A stretch of 64,000 nt of DNA from DATEGZ01 sp035519535 (GTDB taxonomy: Bacteria; Acidobacteriota; Vicinamibacteria; Vicinamibacterales; SCN-69-37): positions 1 through 64,000 of the forward strand of contig DATIWF010000116.1 in the NCBI GenBank assembly GCA_035519535.1, read 5' to 3'. Below, one piece after another: positions 33,094-41,437 of this stretch; the first letter of the stretch is position 1, and each line of letters begins with the position of its first letter. The translations under genes were made by a program, and so were the position numbers. The notes under the pieces were generated by a model. The model was given only the letters and a program-made list of their open reading frames with translations. It searched no databases and was not told where the DNA came from.

Positions 33094-33129
33094 AGTGTAT
33101 CGCGAACGGCCGAGCGACTTTGCTACGCT
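33094..33129. promoter_or_regulatory. divergent -10 elements for two leaderless genes
   Basis: On the minus strand TACACT (33099-33094) ends six bases before ATG 33087; on the plus strand TACGCT (33124-33129) ends six bases before ATG 33136. Neither start has a Shine-Dalgarno sequence, and the whole divergent region is only 48 bp. Confidence 0.5.
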
Positions 33130-33135
33130 ACGTGT

Positions 33136-33615
33136 ATGCGCTTCCTCGGCGTCGACTTCGGGCGCCGCCGGATCGGGCTGGCGGTGTCCGACGCGACCGG
33201 CGTGCTCGCGCGTCCGTGGCGCACGATCGGCGCCGGGGCAACGCCGCGCGCGTCGGCCGCGGAGCTCGCGACGCTGATCGAGGGCGAACCGGCGGACGCG
33301 GATCTCTCCGAGCTTGGCGGCGTCGTCGTCGGGCTGCCGCGAAAACTGGGCGGCGAGGATACGGATCAGACCGGCGCGGCCACGGAGTTCGCGCGCGCGC
33401 TCGGCGACCTCACGCACCTGGAGGTCCACCTGCAGGACGAGCGTCTCACCAGCCACGAAGCCGACGCTCGGCTGGCGGAGCGGGAGAAAGACTGGCGGAA
33501 GCGCAAAGTGAAGCTCGACGCCGCCGCGGCCGCCATCATCCTGCAGGACTTCCTCGACGCGCGCATGCGGAGGACCGCGGCCAGCGCCGATAAGGCACAA
33601 GACGCCGGATGCTGA
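33136..33615 (+). CDS. ruvX: RuvX/YqgF-family RNase H-fold protein
   Basis: A 159-residue protein of the pre-16S rRNA processing / Holliday-junction resolvase-like family. Catalytic-type motifs are FLGVDFGRRRIGLAVSD (Asp7), VVVGLPRKLGGEDTDQ and QDERLTSHEAD, followed by KLDAAAAAIILQDFLD near the C-terminus. It trims the 5' end of 16S rRNA in E. coli. The gene overlaps mltG by seven bases, an association seen in many bacteria. Confidence 0.9.
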   Translation: MRFLGVDFGRRRIGLAVSDATGVLARPWRTIGAGATPRASAAELATLIEGEPADADLSELGGVVVGLPRKLGGEDTDQTGAATEFARALGDLTHLEVHLQDERLTSHEADARLAEREKDWRKRKVKLDAAAAAIILQDFLDARMRRTAASADKAQDAGC

Positions 33616-34628
33616 AGCGTCTCGCGATTGTTTTCCTGATGCTCGTGGCGGCGGCGGGGGCGGGCGCCTGGTGGATGAAGGTCCGCCTGGACACGCCGTA
33701 CCGCGCGTTCCAGGACGCCGAGGTGTTCGTCGATCTGCCGCCGGGGACCGGCGTCTCCGCGATCGGCGAGCGCCTGAGCGACGCCGGGGTGGTTCCCGAT
33801 CCGTGGACGTTCCGGCTGGCCGTGCGGCTGGCGGGCGTCGAGCGCCGTCTTCAAGCCGGCGAGTACCGCTTCGCCGCGGCGGCGACACCGCGCGAAGTGG
33901 CGCTGCGACTGGCCCGCGGCGACGTCTACACGAAATCGATCACGTTTCCGGAAGGCTTGACGGTCGAGGAGATGGCTGCGGTCTTCGGGCGGAGCGGGCT
34001 CGGCACGCCCGCGGATTTCGAGGCGGCGGCCTCGGACGTGGCGCTCGTCGCCGAGCTGGATCCCGACGCGCAGACACTCGAGGGCTATCTTTTTCCGAGC
34101 ACCTACGCGCTGCCGCGCCGCGCCGGCGCCACGGGCACGGTTGTCGCCATGGTCAACGGATTCACGCACGCGTTCGACGCGCGCCTGCGTGCGGACGCCG
34201 CCGCGCGCCACCTGACGCCGCGCGAAGTCGTGACGCTCGCCTCGATCATCGAGAAGGAAACATCGCGGCCGGAGGAACGACCGATCGTCTCGGCCGTCTA
34301 CCAGAACCGGCTGCGGATTGGCATGTCGCTCCAGTGCGATCCGACGGTCATCTACGCGCTCATGCTGGCCGGCCGGTGGGACGGCAACATTCGCAAGTCC
34401 GACTTGCAGATCGATTCGCCCTACAACACCTACCGGCACCCGGGGCTCCCGCCCGGGCCCATCGCGTCGCCCGGTCGGTCAGCCCTCGACGCCGCCGTGC
34501 ACCCCGCCGACGTCAAGTACCTCTACTTCGTCAGCCGCAACGACGGCACGCACGTCTTCGCCGAGACCCTCGAGGAGCACAACCGGAACGTCGCGAGGTA
34601 CCAGATCGGACGCGGGCGGCCGCATTGA
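33609..34628 (+). CDS. mltG: endolytic murein transglycosylase MltG
   Basis: A 339-residue inner-membrane protein with one N-terminal helix (about 4-22) and a periplasmic YceG domain. A LysM-like part (about 60-110) precedes the catalytic region LEGYLFPSTYALPR and LASIIEKETSRPEERPIVSAVYQNRL, with the catalytic Glu at 215 or 217, then CDPTVIYAL and SPYNTYRHPGLPPGPIASPG. MltG cuts new glycan strands and sets their length. It ends directly before a minisatellite. Confidence 0.95.
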   Translation: MLKRLAIVFLMLVAAAGAGAWWMKVRLDTPYRAFQDAEVFVDLPPGTGVSAIGERLSDAGVVPDPWTFRLAVRLAGVERRLQAGEYRFAAAATPREVALRLARGDVYTKSITFPEGLTVEEMAAVFGRSGLGTPADFEAAASDVALVAELDPDAQTLEGYLFPSTYALPRRAGATGTVVAMVNGFTHAFDARLRADAAARHLTPREVVTLASIIEKETSRPEERPIVSAVYQNRLRIGMSLQCDPTVIYALMLAGRWDGNIRKSDLQIDSPYNTYRHPGLPPGPIASPGRSALDAAVHPADVKYLYFVSRNDGTHVFAETLEEHNRNVARYQIGRGRPH

Positions 34629-34640
34629 TGATTGGGGATC

Positions 34641-34831
34641 GGTGATTGGCGATTGGAATTGAGCGATCGGTGATTGGCGATTGCATTGAGCGATTGGCGA
34701 TTGCGCTGAGCGATTGGCGATTGCACTGAGCGATTGGCGATTGCACTGACCGATTGCCCGATTGCACTGACCGATTGCCCGATTGCGCTGAGCGATTGCC
34801 CGATTGCGCTGAGCGATTGCCCGATTGCGTT
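34641..34831. repeat. 20/21-bp minisatellite between mltG and nadK
   Basis: The array has two related unit types. The first is 20 bp, GAGCGATTGGCGATTGCRCT (34688-34747, three units, with degenerate copies before it). The second is 21 bp, GASCGATTGCCCGATTGC followed by RYT (34748-34831, four units). Derived GATTGCC/CGATT fragments continue to about 34905. The 20-to-21 shift comes from one extra base in the middle (TTGGCG to TTGCCCG). It fills a 276-bp gap between convergent genes that holds no gene I can support. Confidence 0.9.
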
Positions 34832-34904
34832 GATCGATTGCCGATGTCGATTTTCCGATTATCGATGCCCTTCGATTGCCCGATTCTCGATCATCGATTG
34901 CCGA

Positions 34905-35786
34905 TTACTGGTGTCCCCACTTCAGTTTTTCCCTGAGCATGTCGAAGTGTGTCCGTGAGGACGTCCGGAGCAGCCGCAGCACGCGCGGCGAGCGTTCGAT
35001 GACGACGTGGTCGCCGCGGTGGAGCGGTGCGCCGAATTGACCGTCGAACGTCACCACGATGTCCGAGGCGGACGGCTCGATGGCGGGCTCGAGCACGACC
35101 GTCGAGCCGGCCGGCAGCACGATCGGCCGGTTGGTGAGCGTGTGCGGGGCGATGGGCGTGAGCACGACGGCGTCCACGGAGGGATGGACAATCGGCCCGC
35201 CGGCCGAGAGGTTGTACGCGGTCGAGCCGGTCGCCGTCGCGAGGATCAGGCCGTCGGCTTTCACGTGACAGACGAACTGGCCGTCGACCGTCACGTCGAT
35301 CTCGATCATCCGCGACAAGGCGCCGCGCGTGACGACGATGTCGTTGAGCGCGGCGTGCTCGGCGGCCACCGCCGCCCCGCGCTCGATCCGGCCCGCGAGC
35401 AGCGTGCGCGACTCGACGCGCGCGCGCCCTGCCACGAGCGTCTCGAGCGCGGCGTCGAGCTCGTCGCGACCCACTTCCGTCAGGAATCCGAGATGGCCGA
35501 GGTTGACGCCGAGCAAGGGCACGTCGGCACCGGCCTGCGCCACCGCGCCGGCGGCATCGAGCAGCGTGCCATCGCCCCCAAACGCGATCACGACGTCCAC
35601 CTGCCGCGCGAGCTCAGGCCGCGCCACGGTGAGCCAGCGGCCCGCGAGTCCGGCCGCCGCGGCGCTCTGCGCCTCGACAACCGGCGTCGCGCCGTGCGCG
35701 TCGAGCCACACGGCGGCCTCGGTGAGGGCCGACAGGGCCTGGGGCAGCGTCAGGCGGGCGACGAGACCGGCACGAAGAGCAGGCAT
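34905..35786 (-). CDS. nadK: NAD kinase
   Basis: A 293-residue ATP-NAD kinase that makes NADP. Key motifs are AFGGDGTLLDAAG (catalytic Asp72), GVNLGHLGFLTEV, ALNDIVVTRG and the ATATGSTAYNLSAGGPIVHP substrate loop. Length is normal. It is the last gene of a minus-strand operon, four bases after tlyA. Confidence 0.96.
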   Translation of the reverse strand: MPALRAGLVARLTLPQALSALTEAAVWLDAHGATPVVEAQSAAAAGLAGRWLTVARPELARQVDVVIAFGGDGTLLDAAGAVAQAGADVPLLGVNLGHLGFLTEVGRDELDAALETLVAGRARVESRTLLAGRIERGAAVAAEHAALNDIVVTRGALSRMIEIDVTVDGQFVCHVKADGLILATATGSTAYNLSAGGPIVHPSVDAVVLTPIAPHTLTNRPIVLPAGSTVVLEPAIEPSASDIVVTFDGQFGAPLHRGDHVVIERSPRVLRLLRTSSRTHFDMLREKLKWGHQ

Positions 35787-35789
35787 GCG

Positions 35790-36545
35790 TCAGTTGGGTG
35801 CGCGGGCCGGCACCAGGTGCAGAAAGAACTCGCGGTTGCCTTCCGCACCGGCGACGGGCGAGGGCTCGAGGCCCGCCCGCTCCAATCCTACCTCGCGCGC
35901 CGCTCGCGTGACGGAGTCGACCACCCGTGCGTGCGTGGCGGCGTCGGTCACGATGCCGCCCGCACCCACTTCGTCGCGTCCCGCCTCGAACTGCGGCTTG
36001 ACGAGCGCGATCACCCGTCCGTTCGCGGCAAGCAGGGGCGGCACGACCGGAAGGATGTGCCGCAGCGAGATGAACGAGACGTCGATCGTCACGATGTCGA
36101 GCGGGTCGAGATCGGCGGGCAGGGCGTCGCGCGTGAGGCGGCGGGCGTTCACGCCCTCGATCACCGTCACGCGCGGGTCCGTCCGCAGCCGCCACGCGAT
36201 CTGGCCGTGGCCGACGTCGAGCGCGACGACGCGCCGCGCGCCGCGCTGCAGGAGCACGTCGGTGAATCCGCCCGTGGAGGCGCCGATGTCGAGCGCGGTG
36301 GCACCGCGCACGTCGACCCCGAAGGCGTCGAGCGCGTGCGCGAGCTTCACGCCGCCGCGCCCGACCCAGGGATGATCGGGCGTGCGCACCGCGACGTCGG
36401 CGGATTCGTCGACGAGCGTCCCCGCCTTGGCCGCCGGCGCGCCCGCGATCGTGACCTGGCCGGCGAGGATCAGCGCCCGCGCGCGCTCGCGCGACTGCGC
36501 CAGGCCCCGCGCGACGAGCAGCTGGTCGAGCCGGGTTTTGGCCAT
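35790..36545 (-). CDS. tlyA: TlyA-family rRNA 2'-O-methyltransferase
   Basis: A 251-residue protein with an N-terminal S4 RNA-binding domain (TRLDQLLVARGLAQSRERARA, about 3-60) and a Rossmann methyltransferase (ALDIGASTGGFTDVLLQRGA binds SAM; IVTIDVSFISLRHILP and IALVKPQFEA carry the catalytic Asp and Lys). TlyA methylates cytidine 2'-hydroxyls in 16S/23S rRNA, which in mycobacteria sets capreomycin sensitivity. The start at 36545 begins the S4 domain and lies eight bases after ispA. The order with xseAB, ispA and nadK is widespread. Confidence 0.92.
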   Translation of the reverse strand: MAKTRLDQLLVARGLAQSRERARALILAGQVTIAGAPAAKAGTLVDESADVAVRTPDHPWVGRGGVKLAHALDAFGVDVRGATALDIGASTGGFTDVLLQRGARRVVALDVGHGQIAWRLRTDPRVTVIEGVNARRLTRDALPADLDPLDIVTIDVSFISLRHILPVVPPLLAANGRVIALVKPQFEAGRDEVGAGGIVTDAATHARVVDSVTRAAREVGLERAGLEPSPVAGAEGNREFFLHLVPARAPN

Positions 36546-36553
36546 GGCCAGGC

Positions 36554-37525
36554 TCAGTGCGCGCGCGTGAGGCTCCACGCGGCGATGTCGGCCAACGGGG
36601 CCCCGAGCCCGGCGCGCGTCAGGACCGCGGCCGCGCGCTCGACGCACGCCGCAGCCAGCCGGCGCGATTCGTGCACGCCGTAGAGGGCCGGATAGGTGAG
36701 CTTGCCGGCGGCGGCGTCCTTGCCGGCGGTCTTGCCCAGCGCGTCGCGCGATCCCTCGACGTCGAGCACGTCGTCGATGATCTGAAACGCGAGGCCGAGC
36801 TCGCGGCCGTAGGCGTCGATGGCGGCCACGACGTCGTCGCTCGCGCCCGTGACGACGGCGCCCAGCACGGCCGCGGCGCGGATGAGGGCGCCGGTCTTGC
36901 GCGCGTGCATGTCCTCGAGCGCCCGGGCGTCGAGGACCGGAGCCGGTGCGTCCTTGACGCGGCCGCCGGTCGCGAGATCGATCGCCTGCCCGCCCACCAT
37001 GCCGGCGGCGCCGGCGGCGCCCGCGAGAATCGCGACCGCCCGGAGACGACGTTCGGCGGCGGGCTCCGGCGCGTGCGCCGGCAGCACGACGGACGGCGAC
37101 TGCGCCAGCACGGAGAACGCCTCGGTGAGCAGCCCGTCGCCCGCAAGGATCGCGAGGCCGTCGCCGAACACGACGTGCGACGTCGGCCGGCCGCGGCGCA
37201 GCGCGTCGTCGTCCATCGCCGGCAAGTCGTCGTGGATGAGCGAGTAGGTGTGGATCATCTCGACGGCGCACGCGGCCGGGAGCGCCAGCGACCGGGCCGC
37301 CACGGCCTCGAGGCCGAGCGGCGGCCCGACCGAGTCGGCGACCGCCAGCGTCAGGCAGGGGCGCAGCCGCTTGCCGCCGGCGAGCAGCGAGTAGGCCATG
37401 GCCTTGACGACGAGCGGCGGCGCGGAGGCGGGCAGCGTGCGCGTGAGGGCGTCGTCAACGACCTGCCGCAGGCCGGCGAGGTACGCGGAGACGTCCAGTC
37501 GCGCGGCCGGGACCACGACCCTCAC
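36554..37525 (-). CDS. ispA: polyprenyl synthetase (farnesyl/geranylgeranyl diphosphate synthase)
   Basis: A 323-residue trans-isoprenyl diphosphate synthase. The first Asp-rich motif is DDLPAMDD (Asp99, Asp100, Asp105) and the second is IIDDVLDVEG (about 247-256); both bind magnesium and diphosphate. The pair of small and long residues before the first motif (HTYSLIHDD) resembles bacterial FPP synthases, so farnesyl diphosphate is the likely product, but chain length is not certain. It overlaps xseB by four bases. dxs, often next in line, is absent. Confidence 0.9.
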   Translation of the reverse strand: MRVVVPAARLDVSAYLAGLRQVVDDALTRTLPASAPPLVVKAMAYSLLAGGKRLRPCLTLAVADSVGPPLGLEAVAARSLALPAACAVEMIHTYSLIHDDLPAMDDDALRRGRPTSHVVFGDGLAILAGDGLLTEAFSVLAQSPSVVLPAHAPEPAAERRLRAVAILAGAAGAAGMVGGQAIDLATGGRVKDAPAPVLDARALEDMHARKTGALIRAAAVLGAVVTGASDDVVAAIDAYGRELGLAFQIIDDVLDVEGSRDALGKTAGKDAAAGKLTYPALYGVHESRRLAAACVERAAAVLTRAGLGAPLADIAAWSLTRAH

Positions 37526-37764
37526 CGATCGTCGTCGTCGGGACCGACCAGGTGCGCGGCGTCTTTGAGGTCGCCGCGTTCGGTCAGGACCTCGATCCGG
37601 CGCTGCGCGGCGCCCAGCTGTTCGTGGCAGTAGCGCGACAGCTCGACGCCACGCTCGAAGAGCGCGAGCGATTTGTCGAGGGCGAGATCGCCCTCCTCGA
37701 GCTGCTTGACGATCTTCTCCAGCTCGGCGATCGCGGATTCGAAGTCCTTGATGGAGTTGGTCAT
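37522..37764 (-). CDS. xseB: exodeoxyribonuclease VII small subunit
   Basis: An 80-residue protein with the family signature KDFESAIAELEKIVKQLEEGDLALDKSLALFERGVELSRYC. Several copies bind each large subunit. The start overlaps the xseA stop by four bases. Confidence 0.96.
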   Translation of the reverse strand: MTNSIKDFESAIAELEKIVKQLEEGDLALDKSLALFERGVELSRYCHEQLGAAQRRIEVLTERGDLKDAAHLVGPDDDDR

Positions 37765-39146
37765 GGCTCGGTCTGTTCGACGCGGCAGGCGAGCTCGCCT
37801 TCGGCGAGCGTCACCCGGACGCGGCCGCCGGGCTGAACCGTCCGCGCAGAGCGAATGATACTCGTCCGCGTCTCGTTCCAACAGACGGCGTAGCCGCGCG
37901 CCAGCACGCCGAGCGGGCTGAGCGCGTCGAGCCGTCCGGCGAGGACCCGCGCCCGCGTTTCTGCGGCGAGGCGGCGCCGGACGATGGATTCGCGCATCCG
38001 CCCGTCGGCGGCGACGAGCCGTGTGCGCAAGTCGGCCGTGACGTGGTGGACGTCGCGCCGCTCGAGCCGGCGCCGCAGCAGGTCGAACCGCTGCTGGTGC
38101 CTCGCGAGGCGGTCGGCCAGCGCGTGCCGAAGGCGCAGGCCGAGCTGATGGCGATCCCGGTCGCGCATGACGACCGCGACCGGCCACTGGCGAAGCCGCG
38201 TGCGGGCGCGATCGAGCGCCTGCGCCCGGCGTTCGGCGACCAGGTGAACGGCGCCGGAGAGGCGCGCGGTCGCGCGGTCGATCCGGGCGCGGAAGTTGTC
38301 GGCGCGATCGACCACGATCTCGGCGGCGTTCGAGGGCGTGGCCGCGCGGACGTCGGCGACGAAGTCGGCGATCGTGAAATCGACCTCGTGTCCGACCGCG
38401 GAAATCACCGGCACGGGGCACGCCGCCATCGCGCGCGCGAGGCGCTCGTCGTTGAACGCCGACAGGTCCTCGGCCGATCCGCCGCCGCGTCCGAGGATGA
38501 TGACGTCGAGCTCGGGCACGCGCGCGATGGCCGCGAGGGCGCGGACGAGATCGCCCGGCGCATCGTCGCCCTGAACGCGAGCGGGACGAATCACGACGCG
38601 CGCCGACGGGTGGCGCGCGGTCAGCACGCGCAGGATGTCGCGCAAGGCCGCGCCATCGAGCGACGTCACGACGCCAATCCGCCGCGGCAACACCGGCAGC
38701 GGCCGCTTGCGCTCCGTGGCAAACAGGCCCTCGGCCTGGAGTTTGCGCTTGAGCTGTTCGAAGGCCGCCTGCAGGGCACCCAGACCCTGCGGCTCGATCG
38801 TCTCGCACACCAGCTGGTACTCGCCCTTGACCTCGTACACGCTCAGCCGGCCGCGGACGACGACGTGCATACCGTCCTCGGGGCGGAACTTGAGGAGCCG
38901 CGCCTTCATGCGGAAGATCACCGCGCGGATCTGTGCGTAGTCGTCTTTGAGCGTGAAGTAGATGTGCCCGGAGCTCCAGGCCTTGCAGTTCGAGAGCTCG
39001 CCCTCGACGGTCAGCCAGCCGAACGTGCCCTCGATCAGGTGCTTGAGATCGGCCGTGAGCTCGCTGACCGAGAGCGGCCGCGCCGGGCGCCGCCGCTCGC
39101 GACCGGCGTCCTCGTCCTCGAAGGGCAGGCCGGGCCGGTCGTCCAT
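37761..39146 (-). CDS. xseA: exodeoxyribonuclease VII large subunit
   Basis: A 461-residue single-strand-specific exonuclease chain. An N-terminal OB fold (LSVSELTADLKHLIEGTFGWLTVEGELSN, about 25-125) is followed by the catalytic region RIGVVTSLDGAALRDIL, IILGRGGGSAEDLSAFNDERLARA and VISAVGHEVDFTIADFVADVRAATPSNAAE, then a long coiled coil and a C-terminal beta domain. Full length for the family. Downstream of the YmdB-like gene, sharing one base with it. Confidence 0.95.
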   Translation of the reverse strand: MDDRPGLPFEDEDAGRERRRPARPLSVSELTADLKHLIEGTFGWLTVEGELSNCKAWSSGHIYFTLKDDYAQIRAVIFRMKARLLKFRPEDGMHVVVRGRLSVYEVKGEYQLVCETIEPQGLGALQAAFEQLKRKLQAEGLFATERKRPLPVLPRRIGVVTSLDGAALRDILRVLTARHPSARVVIRPARVQGDDAPGDLVRALAAIARVPELDVIILGRGGGSAEDLSAFNDERLARAMAACPVPVISAVGHEVDFTIADFVADVRAATPSNAAEIVVDRADNFRARIDRATARLSGAVHLVAERRAQALDRARTRLRQWPVAVVMRDRDRHQLGLRLRHALADRLARHQQRFDLLRRRLERRDVHHVTADLRTRLVAADGRMRESIVRRRLAAETRARVLAGRLDALSPLGVLARGYAVCWNETRTSIIRSARTVQPGGRVRVTLAEGELACRVEQTEP

Positions 39147-39970
39147 CAGCGGGGCGTGGCGGGCGCGGCGACCAGCGTTTCGATCTCGCGGGCCGACAGA
39201 TTCAGCCGCGAGATCGCCGTGGCCCGGCCCGTGGTTTCGTCGGCGGTGACCAGGACGGCGTTCAGCCTCGGATTCTCGGTCGCGGTCTCGAAGCGCTGCG
39301 GCAGCGTCGTGAGGAACCGCTGAATGACGGCGGAGCGCTCGACGCCGATCACCGAATCATGCGGGCCCGTCATGCCTACGTCGGTGATGTACGCGGTGCC
39401 GGACGGGAGCAGGCGGTCGTCCGCCGTTTGCACGTGGGTGTGCGTGCCGACCACGGCGGCCACGCGGCCGTCGAGATACCACCCCATCGCCGTCTTCTCG
39501 GACGTGGCTTCCGCGTGCATGTCCACGAAGATGAGCTTCGCCTGGCCGCGCACGCGCTCGATCTCCTCCTGCGCGACGCGAAACGGATCGTCGATGGCGG
39601 TCATGAAGACGCGGCCCATGAGATTGATCACGGCCACCGCCACGCCGTTGTCGGCACGCGCGACGTAGGTCCCGCGGCCCGGCGCGCCCTCCGGCAGGTT
39701 CGCCGGGCGGAGCAGCCGCGGCTGGTCGTCGAAGTAGGGCACGATCTCCTTCTTGTCCCACGTGTGATTGCCGCCGGTCATCACGTGCACGCCGTAGGAC
39801 AGCAGGTCGTCGGCGATGTCGGGCGTGACCCCGAATCCGGCGGCCGCGTTCTCGACGTTCGCGATCACCAGGTCGATCTGATGGTGAGCGACGAGCGCCG
39901 GCAGGCCACGGCGCACGAGCTCGCGCCCCGGCTTGCCGACGATATCGCCGATGAAGAGAAGGCGAGTCAT
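39146..39970 (-). CDS. YmdB-family metallophosphoesterase (TIGR00282)
   Basis: A 274-residue two-metal phosphoesterase. Metal ligands are visible in LLFIGDIVGKPGR (Asp9), ANVENAAAGFG (Glu), TGGNHTWDKKE (Asn, His), VDMHAEATSEK and VGTHTHVQTADDRLL (two His). YmdB of Bacillus hydrolyses 2',3'-cyclic nucleotides and influences sporulation and biofilm choice; whether this protein acts on the same substrate is inference. It overlaps the Hsp20 gene upstream by four bases (ATGA). Confidence 0.9.
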   Translation of the reverse strand: MTRLLFIGDIVGKPGRELVRRGLPALVAHHQIDLVIANVENAAAGFGVTPDIADDLLSYGVHVMTGGNHTWDKKEIVPYFDDQPRLLRPANLPEGAPGRGTYVARADNGVAVAVINLMGRVFMTAIDDPFRVAQEEIERVRGQAKLIFVDMHAEATSEKTAMGWYLDGRVAAVVGTHTHVQTADDRLLPSGTAYITDVGMTGPHDSVIGVERSAVIQRFLTTLPQRFETATENPRLNAVLVTADETTGRATAISRLNLSAREIETLVAAPATPR

Positions 39971-40407
39971 CCGCGCTCCACCGGGACCGGCAGGATCTGA
40001 CCGCGGCGGTCTTTGATCCGCGGGAGCACGACGCGCAGCTGTCCGCCCACGGCGATGGCCCGGGCGCGATTCGCGTCGAAGGCGCCACCCAGCCGCACGG
40101 CGCGCGCGAAGTGGCCGTAGCTCCGCTCCGCGAGATGAAAACGCGCGAGCGGATGGACGGGCGGCGAGAGCTTGACGCCCACGACCAGCACCGTGTCGCG
40201 GCGCACGGCGACGCGCAACGACTCGGGCGGCACGCCCGGCACGTCCACGACGACCTCAACGGCGTCGGCCGTTTCGAAGACGTCGAGGGGCGGCCGGCAC
40301 TCCGCGGCGGCGCCCGCGGCGCCCGGGACGTCGTGGTCCAGCTCGACGAGGAGCCGCCGCGCCTCTTCGGCGAGATCGGCCGCATCCTGGGGGAGAAGGT
40401 CGCTCAC
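39967..40407 (-). CDS. Hsp20-family small heat-shock protein (first of a divergent pair)
   Basis: A 146-residue alpha-crystallin-type chaperone. The core (about 40-125) has PPLDVFETADAVEVVVDVPGVPPESLRVAV and the strand VLVVGVKLSP. It lacks a clear C-terminal I-x-I anchor; LPVPVE may serve instead. GTG 40407 has GGAAAG six bases before it; an ATG at 40491 would extend through the promoter palindrome and is less likely. It heads the operon with the YmdB-like, xseA and xseB genes and diverges from a second Hsp20 gene, so heat-shock control of this operon is possible. Confidence 0.8.
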   Translation of the reverse strand: MSDLLPQDAADLAEEARRLLVELDHDVPGAAGAAAECRPPLDVFETADAVEVVVDVPGVPPESLRVAVRRDTVLVVGVKLSPPVHPLARFHLAERSYGHFARAVRLGGAFDANRARAIAVGGQLRVVLPRIKDRRGQILPVPVERG

Positions 40408-40469
40408 GCGCTTTCCATCATACAAGGCGGACGCGGTGAGGGGGCAGGCAGGCCGGGCCGTGCCGATTA

Positions 40470-40494
40470 TACATGAGCGTATTACGCTCATGTA
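40470..40494. promoter_or_regulatory. 25-bp palindromic operator between two Hsp20 genes
   Basis: TACATGAGCG (40470-40479) and CGCTCATGTA (40485-40494) are perfect inverted repeats around TATTA. The site touches a consensus -10 TATAAT on the minus strand (40471-40466) and ends seven bases before the -35 of the plus-strand promoter. It is neither CIRCE (TTAGCACTC) nor HAIR (CTTGAGT), so an unfamiliar repressor or activator is implied. Confidence 0.75.
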
Positions 40495-40500
40495 ATATTA

Positions 40501-40529
40501 TTGACTAAGACTAATTAATAGGCTATATT
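40501..40529 (+). promoter_or_regulatory. consensus sigma-70-type promoter for the plus-strand Hsp20 gene
   Basis: TTGACT (40501-40506) and TATATT (40524-40529) are separated by exactly 17 AT-rich bases. A transcription start near 40536 would leave a leader of about 60 bases before the GTG at 40597. Confidence 0.8.
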
Positions 40530-40596
40530 CGTGCTCGTTGGTGCGACCGGCTGGGCTGACCGGCGGTCGTGCCGGACCGATTGCAGGAGGCCAGTT

Positions 40597-41025
40597 GTGA
40601 CCATGACCTTGACCCGTTGGAGTCCCTTGAGCGATCTCGCCGCGCTCGAGGTCAATCGTTTGAACCGCATGTTTGAGACGGCGTTCGTGGGCCCGAGCTG
40701 GGTGCCCGCGACCGACATCTACGAGACCGCCGACCAAGACGTCGTCGTGAAGATCGAGTTGCCGGACGTGAAGCGCGAGGACATCAAGGTGACCGTCGAG
40801 AACGACACGCTCACCATCGCCGGCGAGCGCAAGTTCGACGCGTCGGTGCCGCGCGAGCAGTACCAGCGCCTCGAGCGTGGCTATGGCAGCTTCGAGCGCA
40901 GCTTCGCGCTGCCGACGACCGTCGACGCCGGCCGCGTGGCGGCGGCCTATCAGGACGGCGTGCTGACCGTGACGCTGCCGCGGCGTGAGGACACGCGTCC
41001 GCGCCAGATCCCCGTCAACGGCTGA
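40597..41025 (+). CDS. Hsp20-family small heat-shock protein (second of a divergent pair)
   Basis: A 142-residue small heat-shock protein with the classic class A layout: N-terminal LTRWSPLSDLAALEVNRLNRMFE, alpha-crystallin domain (WVPATDIYETADQDVVVKIELPDVKREDIKVTVENDTLTIAGERK), the QYQRLERGYGSFERSFALP segment and a C-terminal RQIPVNG tail that contains the I-x-V anchor. It prevents aggregation of unfolding proteins. GTG 40597 has AGGAGG six bases upstream; ATG 40603 is the alternative. It is far more canonical than its divergent neighbour. Confidence 0.95.
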   Translation: MTMTLTRWSPLSDLAALEVNRLNRMFETAFVGPSWVPATDIYETADQDVVVKIELPDVKREDIKVTVENDTLTIAGERKFDASVPREQYQRLERGYGSFERSFALPTTVDAGRVAAAYQDGVLTVTLPRREDTRPRQIPVNG

Positions 41026-41110
41026 CGCTGCGCGCGTCCACGGCGGCCGGACAGCTCGGGTGTTCCAGGTTGCCCGGCTGCCGGAGACGCGCTACTCTCG
41101 GATCGAAGCT

Positions 41111-41362
41111 ATGAGCGACGAGTCTGCCCCTCAGGACCACGCACCGGCGGCTCCGACCGAGCCGGCGCCCCCCATCGAAAGTCGTTTCTTGTTCGTTGAC
41201 GTTGCGTCGTTGCGGGCGACGCAGCTCCGCCGCGGCGCCCGTATCCGCCTGCATCAGGGAGAAGGCCGCCGCATTCCCGAGCGCCTCGAGCGGGCGGCGA
41301 TGGACGAAGTGCGTCAGGGACTCGTGTACTACACCGTGCCCGACACGCCCTCGGCCAAGTAG
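41111..41362 (+). CDS. small protein, possible RNA polymerase omega subunit
   Basis: An 83-residue protein. After a disordered Pro/Ala N-terminus (1-23), RFLFVDVASLRATQLRRGARIRL resembles the N-terminal helix region of omega (R-x-x-LV-x-x-A-x-x-RA-x-QL-x-x-GA), and ERAAMDEVRQGLVYYTVPD resembles the E-x-A-x-x-E-x-x-x-G-x-V helix and tail. Omega assists RNA polymerase assembly and ppGpp binding. Neither gmk nor spoT, its usual neighbours, is adjacent. The call rests on pattern alone and may be wrong. Confidence 0.5.
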   Translation: MSDESAPQDHAPAAPTEPAPPIESRFLFVDVASLRATQLRRGARIRLHQGEGRRIPERLERAAMDEVRQGLVYYTVPDTPSAK

Positions 41363-41437
41363 AGACGCTCGCCGGGCGGAACCCGCCCGGCCAATCCATC
41401 GTCCTAGATCTGACAGCGTCGCTCGCGCGAGGTGCCC

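Noticed and set aside
34641..34831. CRISPR array
   Set aside because: Units of 20/21 bp follow each other with no unique spacers and no cas genes nearby, so it is a minisatellite.
40408..40491. Longer N-terminus for the minus-strand Hsp20
   Set aside because: An ATG start at 40491 would place promoter and operator sequence inside the gene; GTG 40407 has a ribosome site.
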